Shown here: positions 53,141 to 58,288 of the stretch, in pieces
How positions within the stretch are numbered: position 1 is the first letter of the stretch
Layout of the letters: each line of letters starts with the position of its first letter
Origin: JBAZOJ01 sp041648755
GTDB lineage: Bacteria; Planctomycetota; B143-G9
Length of the DNA stretch: 58,288 nucleotides
Direction of reading: 5' to 3'
Assembly (NCBI GenBank): GCA_041648755.1
Contig: JBAZOJ010000002.1
Span: 1-58,288, forward strand
Position numbers and translations under genes: made by a program
The notes under the pieces: model-generated
The model's input: only the letters and a program-made list of their open reading frames with translations
Told to the model about the DNA's origin: nothing
Database searches by the model: none

Positions 53141-53854
53141 TTACAGGCCGGATATGCGATTGTAGTGCTCGGCCAGCAGTCTCTGAGCGTCAGGGGCGGA
53201 TATCGTCTTAGCGTACTCGCGCGCAAAACTCTCGTCCGGGACACCGGGCGGAGGAAGGGCCATCCGGCGGCGCTCGGAACAGGAATCCAGATATTCGTCT
53301 GTCAGGGCCGATGGGATATCTTCGCAGATTTCGGCAATTCCCGGCGTGACGGCATCAACGCCGAGAATCTTGCGGCCGCGACGGATGATGGCCGAAGCGG
53401 TCTCCTTCCCGCAGCGCCTTTCCAACAAAGCGATGCCCCCTGAGCCAGGCGCAAAGCCAAGCGCGCTTTCGGGGAACCAGAAATAGCTGTGCCGGGAAGC
53501 AACAATGCACTTGCAGGCCAGGGCAAGCTCGAATCCCTTGCCAATGCAATGACCTTCGACGAGGGCAAGCGACGGGAAGGCCGCCTGCGCGATGGAGCAG
53601 AGCACTGCTTGAGCCTTCATTGAGCGCGCGAATGCGCGAGCCTCGTCAAGACCAACCAATTCGCCGAGGTGCGCCCCGCTGCTGAAGGTTCCATTTGCGC
53701 CACGGAACGCGAGCCCTTTGCCGTCGGATTGGCTGAGCGATACTGCCTCCCGGATGCCCTCCTGGACCTCATCGGAAATCGAATTCTGTGTCTCTGGCGA
53801 TTCCAGGAGCAGCACTCGCCATCGGGACAGTTCAGTAAGTTGCGTGTAAGTCAT
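53141..53854 (-). CDS. Enoyl-CoA hydratase/isomerase (crotonase) family protein
   Basis: 237 residues, a little shorter than the usual 250-260. Oxyanion-hole strings FSSGAHLGEL (about 57-66) and GHCIGKGFELALACKC (about 100-115), and PESALGF (Glu near 128) are typical of crotonases. Substrate cannot be told. Its start overlaps the stop of the propeller protein by ATGA, so it is translated with it; no neighbouring beta-oxidation gene is present. Confidence 0.83.
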   Translation of the reverse strand: MTYTQLTELSRWRVLLLESPETQNSISDEVQEGIREAVSLSQSDGKGLAFRGANGTFSSGAHLGELVGLDEARAFARSMKAQAVLCSIAQAAFPSLALVEGHCIGKGFELALACKCIVASRHSYFWFPESALGFAPGSGGIALLERRCGKETASAIIRRGRKILGVDAVTPGIAEICEDIPSALTDEYLDSCSERRRMALPPPGVPDESFAREYAKTISAPDAQRLLAEHYNRISGL

Positions 53855-55653
53855 TTAGGCTGTTCCTCTACATCGATCAAGGCGGCCTGAGAATCGAAGA
53901 AGCCCACTCCGAGCATTCGGCCAACGGTGGCGAGATATGAAACCGGCCTGTGAAGGACGTAAGATTTGGTTTCGCCGTCCGAGAATATCTTGACAATTCC
54001 GTCGTCGAAAGCTACAGCCAGTCTGTCAGAGCCGAGGAAGGCGAGCAGGCTCTCGGCTTTTCCGGACACGAAACTCTTCACAGGTTTTCCTGGAGCCTCC
54101 ATCGAGTAGATCTCGGAAATTCCCCTGCGCGCAACAGCCACGCAATTGCCCTCAACTGCTACGGCCGTGGGTGTCCTTATCCCGTCTCCGTCAAGCGCAG
54201 AGGCAAGCGTTACGAGCGAATTATCCCCGAGCTTGAGGCCCAGGATTTCCCCGGAATTCGAATAGCAGAAGGCGTATTGCGCATCCCGGGAAAGCCCGAA
54301 ATAGCGATACTGTGGTGGTAGCGTGGTAGTCTCCGGCGGGGTTCCCTGTTCAGAAGAGTCGGACCAGCGTATCAGAACGCCGTCAGTTCGGAGAAGCAAG
54401 CTTCCATCCGCGTTCCGTCCAGCGGCTACGATTTTCGAGGCTTCTTCCAACTCCAGCTTACGAATGGTCTTCCCGGTCAAAACGTCAATCTCCGCTGCCC
54501 GCCCGGCAGGAAGAACGCAAAGTGCGCGGCCAATTCCGGCATCCCGGACAACCGTGACTGCGTGCATGAGTGAGAACAAGGGCTTCGGCTCAAATTCCGC
54601 GGAAAGCTCAAAAAAGGAAATGGCTGTTGAACGGCCGATCGCAAGCCACATTGCCCCCTCGCGGAGTCTGCCCGTTGCCATGCAGAGCACAGGTCCGGAC
54701 TTTCCGACGGGTCCCGCGATCAGTTCGCCTTTCCGCGTGAAGACTCGAAGGGAGCCATCCGGGTCGAATCCGGCAATCTTGTCGCCGACAAGGAGAACTC
54801 GAGCGAGATTGGAAGAGGAACTCCAGTTGCTCTCCTCCGCGAGCCCGGTGGAGAAGTCATAGGTTCTTACTGAAGAGTCCGCCATCGAGAACGCGAGGAA
54901 TGAGCCGGACGCGGCCGAGTCGAGGATTCTGGCCGGGCACTCAACACGCCCTTTGGCTTCACCTGTTTCGATGTCGAAGTAGGACAGGCTGGAAGAGGAG
55001 ATGACCGCGACGTATGCCGATTTGCCAGATGTCACAATGTGGCAGCCGTCAACTCTCGCATGCCTGAAGACCTTGCTCCATCCCCGTGCTTTCCCCCGCG
55101 CCCGGATCCAAATTGACTCGGCAAAGGAAACAGCGATATTTCCAGCCGGATCGACCTCAATTGCTCGTACTGACTGTTTCCATCCGCTCTCCACGGTCCT
55201 GCAGGTTCCATCGGCCGGGTTGAATTCGCGGAGTGCTCCAAGTGCAGTGCCACACAACAGGCCCGTTGGGCTGAAGCTGACAGCGGTCGGGCTGTCGTCA
55301 AGAATCGGGTACCGGTTCCGGGTGGTCAGGTCAACCGATAACAGCAGCAGGACGCCATCTTCCGTTGTAAGAGCGACCAACTGTCCGTCGCGTGACACAG
55401 CCAGACCTCCCGTTGATCCGGGTACCGGTGCGAAGCAAAGGCTTTTCCCTGTCGCGAGATCCCACTTCCGTATGAAACGCCGGTCAAGCGTATAAAGGGC
55501 CGTTCCGTCAGGACTTGCACGCACCGCAGATACGGACAGGCCGTTTCTGTATTCCCCGGCGCCGTCGTGCCAATAAGAAGGGGCCTCATCTGCCAGAGCC
55601 AGGCCTGTCAACATGGAGAGAATCAGAATCAGTGCGCCCGTTCCCTTACTCAT
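53851..55653 (-). CDS. Exported beta-propeller protein (WD40/quinoprotein-like)
   Basis: 600 residues. A signal peptide (MSKGTGALILILSMLTGLALAD, cleavage near 21) is followed by roughly twelve repeat units of 40-45 residues with endings such as YTLDRRFIRKWDLATGKSLC and DSSVRTYDFSTGLAEES, typical of WD40/PQQ-type propellers; two seven-blade propellers would fit the length. No enzymatic residues are recognised. It lies between an ICMT-like methyltransferase and a crotonase in one operon, functions unclear. Likely extracytoplasmic. Confidence 0.82.
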   Translation of the reverse strand: MSKGTGALILILSMLTGLALADEAPSYWHDGAGEYRNGLSVSAVRASPDGTALYTLDRRFIRKWDLATGKSLCFAPVPGSTGGLAVSRDGQLVALTTEDGVLLLLSVDLTTRNRYPILDDSPTAVSFSPTGLLCGTALGALREFNPADGTCRTVESGWKQSVRAIEVDPAGNIAVSFAESIWIRARGKARGWSKVFRHARVDGCHIVTSGKSAYVAVISSSSLSYFDIETGEAKGRVECPARILDSAASGSFLAFSMADSSVRTYDFSTGLAEESNWSSSSNLARVLLVGDKIAGFDPDGSLRVFTRKGELIAGPVGKSGPVLCMATGRLREGAMWLAIGRSTAISFFELSAEFEPKPLFSLMHAVTVVRDAGIGRALCVLPAGRAAEIDVLTGKTIRKLELEEASKIVAAGRNADGSLLLRTDGVLIRWSDSSEQGTPPETTTLPPQYRYFGLSRDAQYAFCYSNSGEILGLKLGDNSLVTLASALDGDGIRTPTAVAVEGNCVAVARRGISEIYSMEAPGKPVKSFVSGKAESLLAFLGSDRLAVAFDDGIVKIFSDGETKSYVLHRPVSYLATVGRMLGVGFFDSQAALIDVEEQPK

Positions 55654-55659
55654 CTCTCA

Positions 55660-56463
55660 TCACCAGAGCTTCGGGAAAAACATCCCGGTTTTTGCCTTGT
55701 ACTCCGTGTACTCGGGGAAAGCAGCAGTCAGTTTGCGCTCTTCGATACGGGCACGGGTATACTGACCCAGCACGAAAACAGCGTAAACGATAATGGTATA
55801 CCAATACAGATTGATGAGCAGCGAGCCAAGAAAGACGACGAAATGGCCTGCGTACAAAGGATGACGCACGTAACGGAATATTCCGTGCCCGATAAGCGTT
55901 CGGGCCTCCGCCATCAGGGTGAAGGCTCTGCGCAGAGTCAGAAGGCCGATCAGGTTGATTGCGGATCCGGCGATCATCATCAGGCCCCCTACGAGGAGTT
56001 GTGTGTCCGATCCGCGGTGCACCTGTACTGGGATTCCTATCTTCTGGAGCAACGCAGGTCCCATAGTGATGAAAAACGGCAGGCCAGCGATGATCACGGG
56101 GAAAACGACTTCCATGAACCCTCTGGCAACGCTCCTCGCAGGTCTTCGCGTCAGGAAGGCGATTATGTATGCAAGATAGATCCCGGTCTCAAGGGCCCAT
56201 ACGCCGAACCAGAGGTAATTGAGTGCGGGGATTTGCGTGGCAATGTGCCCCGGCTCAAGTGTCGTGAATCCAAGCCGTGACTGAATATCGGACCAGAAAG
56301 TGGAAAAGGAGCAGCCGGTATATCGTCCAAAGTCCAGTAGACGCCAGACAAGGAATCCGACGCAGATGATGGTTCCTGTCGCGCGTCCAATGAATTCGCG
56401 ATACGGCCATCTGTTTGGATCGAAAATCGGCAGGTCATTGAGTCTGCGAAGGAGGTTGCTCAT
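55660..56463 (-). CDS. Isoprenylcysteine carboxyl-methyltransferase-like membrane protein
   Basis: 267 residues. About six membrane segments (30-45, 80-105, 118-140, 155-172, 210-240) and the ICMT/PEMT signature GIFRYVRHPLYAGHF (about 185-200), then EERKLTAAFPEYTEYKAKTG near the end, where the Glu and Tyr-x-x-Tyr bind S-adenosylmethionine. Bacterial members methylate small isoprenoid or phospholipid substrates, here not determined. First gene of the 56,463-53,141 operon. An inverted repeat lies 79-95 bases upstream. Confidence 0.82.
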   Translation of the reverse strand: MSNLLRRLNDLPIFDPNRWPYREFIGRATGTIICVGFLVWRLLDFGRYTGCSFSTFWSDIQSRLGFTTLEPGHIATQIPALNYLWFGVWALETGIYLAYIIAFLTRRPARSVARGFMEVVFPVIIAGLPFFITMGPALLQKIGIPVQVHRGSDTQLLVGGLMMIAGSAINLIGLLTLRRAFTLMAEARTLIGHGIFRYVRHPLYAGHFVVFLGSLLINLYWYTIIVYAVFVLGQYTRARIEERKLTAAFPEYTEYKAKTGMFFPKLW

Positions 56464-56541
56464 GCATCACCTTGGGTAGAGTCCTTCTTTGACGTTCGTT
56501 CGCTTGCCGACTTGCTTCGGTTCCGAGAAGCCGGTTACCAT

Positions 56542-56558
56542 GTGAGTATTGTACTCAC
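56542..56558. promoter_or_regulatory. Operator-like inverted repeat GTGAGTA-TTG-TACTCAC
   Basis: Perfect 7-base arms with a 3-base centre between the divergent ICMT-like and 56,703 genes. On the minus strand the centre contains TACAAT, a possible -10 of the ICMT operon, so a regulator bound here could block it. The remaining gap 56,464-56,700 otherwise holds only a TATAAT (56671-56676) for the plus-strand gene. Confidence 0.5.
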
Positions 56559-56702
56559 GGTTGGTCCGAAAATCCTCTAATCTCCTTGTGCGCGCAGCAC
56601 AGGATGAAGCGGAATTGCGCAGGTCGTTTGCGTTGGTGGCTCGCGAGCTTTGCTGTAACGGCAAGGCGGCTATAATGGGAAAGCCAGCGAAGCGGAGGTT
56701 GT

Positions 56703-57008
56703 TTGCCGGATTTCTTCATAGTCACCAAACCGATCCAGTTCGATGCTCGGGGCCGGGTCATTTCCGGCCAGTGCCTTCCGGATACCGACGGTTGGAAGGT
56801 CATTCGTTTCGATTCTCTCTCGGGGACGGAGACTGTTGTCTTCACGGGCTTCTATGACCACTGCAAGACGATCCAGGAGAATTTTGTTCGAGGCGAGGTA
56901 GCGCTCATCGAGGAACTCGCCCGCAAGCTCGAAACCGAGGCGGGGACTCGACGCGGTCGCAAATCGTGGATTTTCCGCCATTTCACGAGGAACAAAGACG
57001 GGACTTAG
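56703..57008 (+). CDS. Small soluble protein of unknown function
   Basis: 101 residues with TTG start. GGAGG (56694-56698) and TATAAT (56671-56676) precede it, so the small gene is probably real; an ATG-started version of useful length is not available. No signal peptide or membrane segment. The first half is beta-like (FFIVTKPIQFDARGRVISGQ), the second half is charged and helical. No family recognised. Confidence 0.55.
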   Translation: MPDFFIVTKPIQFDARGRVISGQCLPDTDGWKVIRFDSLSGTETVVFTGFYDHCKTIQENFVRGEVALIEELARKLETEAGTRRGRKSWIFRHFTRNKDGT

Positions 57009-57052
57009 CACCGTCTAACCAGTTTCTGACAGACAAATGCCTCTCGCCCGTC

Positions 57053-57079
57053 TTGACATCTGCCTTTCCCTCCTATAAT
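57053..57079 (+). promoter_or_regulatory. Consensus promoter of the TPR gene
   Basis: TTGACA (57053-57058), a 15-base spacer, and TATAAT (57074-57079). Both boxes match the consensus but the spacer is short. SD GGAGG before ATG 57102. Confidence 0.85.
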
Positions 57080-57101
57080 TGCGGAGACACCCGGAGGGAA
57101 A

Positions 57102-57935
57102 ATGATCCCTGAAAACATTCTCGATAATGCCGCCTCGCTTCTCGAAAACGGCGATCGGGCTGCCGCTCGCGACGCACTTACCGAAGGTCTTCTTCAGTTT
57201 CCCGAAGAACCGCGGATTCTCAACAACCTCGCTGTCCTTTGTCTTGAAGAAGACAGCATGGATGAGGCCGCATCCCTCCTGAGCAGAGCTCACAATATCG
57301 CCCCGGACGACCACAGCATAGCCTGTAACTACGGCTATGCCTTGCTTTCCCTTGGCGATACCGCGGAAGCTCGCAACGTCTTTGAGTCGGTGCTCAAACG
57401 CAAGCCGGATTCAATCGAAGCGCTGAATCACCTTGCTTTGGTTGACACCATCGAGGGCAGATACGCGGAAGCTGTTGAGCTGTTCGAGAAATCGCTTGCC
57501 CTTGCACCTACAGATGTCCGGCTCCTGAACAACTATGGGGCAACCCTGCGCAAGACCGGCAGGTTCGCACAGGCCCTGAAAGTGCTGGAAAAGGCCAGAA
57601 GGCTCGCACCTAACGATGTCGAAGTCTTGAGCAATCTTGGTGCCACGCTGATCAGGCTGCACAGGTTCGAAGACGCGGAGGAACACCTCAACAGGGCTCG
57701 GGAAATTGACCCTGAGGATGCTTTGCTGTATTATCATCTTGGATGCAGGTTCAGAGAAGAATGGGTCGAAGCTCGGGCGGAGAAACCGGCGAACCGCGGG
57801 CACCTGAGCGATCTGATGCTCCGAGCGGAGGAAAACTTCCGGAAGTACCTGGAAGTATCCCGTGACAGCCTCTATGCGGACTACGTCAACGCCTGGCTCG
57901 ATGAGTTGGAGAACGCGCGAAAAGCGATGGTCTAA
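57102..57935 (+). CDS. Tetratricopeptide-repeat protein
   Basis: 277 residues. Six or so TPR units of 34 residues are readable, each ending in (A/S)Pxx or DP: NNLAVLCLEEDSMDEAASLL, NYGYALLSLGDTAEARNVFE, NHLALVDTIEGRYAEAVELF, NNYGATLRKTGRFAQALKVL, SNLGATLIRLHRFEDAEEHL. A short C-terminal helical region follows. No signal peptide, so probably cytoplasmic and a protein-interaction scaffold. Its stop overlaps the end of parB by three bases on the other strand. Confidence 0.9.
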   Translation: MIPENILDNAASLLENGDRAAARDALTEGLLQFPEEPRILNNLAVLCLEEDSMDEAASLLSRAHNIAPDDHSIACNYGYALLSLGDTAEARNVFESVLKRKPDSIEALNHLALVDTIEGRYAEAVELFEKSLALAPTDVRLLNNYGATLRKTGRFAQALKVLEKARRLAPNDVEVLSNLGATLIRLHRFEDAEEHLNRAREIDPEDALLYYHLGCRFREEWVEARAEKPANRGHLSDLMLRAEENFRKYLEVSRDSLYADYVNAWLDELENARKAMV

Positions 57936-58288
57936 GCACTCGGCTGTTTGCGCTCCAGCGTGGAGAGGATTCTGTTTAAGTCTTCTACGCTGAAGTATTC
58001 GATTACAATGCGGCCTTTGCTCTTTGAATTCTTTATTATGACTCTTGTTCCGAAGAACTTGCGGAGATAGTCCTCCACCTCGGCAATGGCGGGATCGGGG
58101 GGAGCCTGGCTTCGTGTACGAGGCTGCTTTCCTTCTTCTGAAGCGGCTGGCTTCTCGGCGGCGAGCTTCTCAACGTCCCGGACGTTCAGGTCATTCTCGA
58201 TAACCTGCATGCACAGTTCCACCTGCCGTTCCGGAGAATCGGCGGCGAGAATAGCCTTGGCATGTCCGAATGAAATTCGGTTCGAGCG
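57932..58288 (-). CDS. parB: ParB chromosome-partition protein, C-terminal part (cut by window end)
   Basis: The frame runs unbroken to the window edge, so only the last 118 or so residues are present. ISFGHAKAILAADSPERQ and VIENDLNVRDVEKLAAEK match the helix-turn-helix part of ParB/Spo0J; the charged linker and dimerisation tail (IAEVEDYLRKFFGTRVIIKN ... LNRILSTLERK) finish it. ParB binds parS and loads SMC near the replication origin. The CTPase and N-terminal parts lie beyond the window. Confidence 0.9.
   Translation of the reverse strand, partial: RSNRISFGHAKAILAADSPERQVELCMQVIENDLNVRDVEKLAAEKPAASEEGKQPRTRSQAPPDPAIAEVEDYLRKFFGTRVIIKNSKSKGRIVIEYFSVEDLNRILSTLERKQPSA

Noticed and set aside
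56467..56664. A 65-codon minus-strand ORF upstream of the ICMT-like gene
   Set aside because: It crosses the operator-like repeat and has no SD or protein pattern.
1..58288. CRISPR arrays, insertion sequences, phage genes or rRNA
   Set aside because: No regularly spaced short repeats, transposase-like proteins, integrase or rRNA signatures were seen.

Overview
The window comes from a Gram-negative (diderm) bacterium with moderately high GC. The evidence is LptC/LptA-type proteins, two outer-membrane beta-barrels ending in Phe, and many signal peptides. Promoters resemble sigma-70 sites, typically TTGAC(T/A), a 15-17 base spacer, then TATANT. The mix of zinc-ribbon/HtrA proteins, BatA-like von Willebrand proteins, an isolated F1 ATP synthase cluster and giant CFI-box surface proteins suggests a planctomycete-like or other poorly sampled phylum. 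No rRNA is present, so this placement is inference.

Layout: (1) 1-14,150, plus strand: three tandem, separately transcribed paralogous genes for exported proteins of about 1,460 residues. Each has a signal peptide, a Tyr/Ser-rich N-terminus, beta-sandwich and InlB-like repeats, a beta-propeller-like region, a Gly/Asp linker and a C-terminal CFVATAAFG box. (2) 14,205-20,021, plus: a tight operon of a GspE-N/MshEN-like small protein, LptC, an LptA/OstA-like protein, an unknown exported protein and ComEC. (3) 20,046-23,168, plus: asnS and aspS. (4) 23,190-29,920, plus: a promoter with an unusually long structured leader, two paralogous outer-membrane barrels, a membrane protein and a pair of paralogous exported proteins with DxDGDxxxD-like loops. 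(5) An FtsB/DivIC-like protein (30,015-30,554) faces a long minus-strand operon, tyrS-atpHAGDC-ResB-like-membrane protein-vWA protein (40,884 down to 30,560). (6) A plus-strand tRNA-Leu(CAG). (7) A minus-strand operon (46,076 to 41,161) of a BatA-like vWA protein, an unknown anchored protein, an M19 dipeptidase and a sugar-nucleotide epimerase. (8) A secreted cyclophilin on the minus strand. (9) 47,441-53,083, plus: three zinc-ribbon/TM/HtrA/PDZ paralogues, of which only the first keeps the Ser-His-Asp triad. (10) A minus-strand operon of an ICMT-like methyltransferase, a beta-propeller protein and a crotonase. (11) A small unknown gene, a TPR protein, and the C-terminal end of ParB running off the window.

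Cell-envelope functions dominate: lipopolysaccharide transport, porins, periplasmic proteolysis and folding, and giant surface proteins. Housekeeping genes lie between them. The most unusual items are the tandem CFI-box array with signs of gene conversion, the HtrA trio with two degenerate members, the 305-base leader before a porin, and several genes whose start codon coincides with the predicted transcription start.
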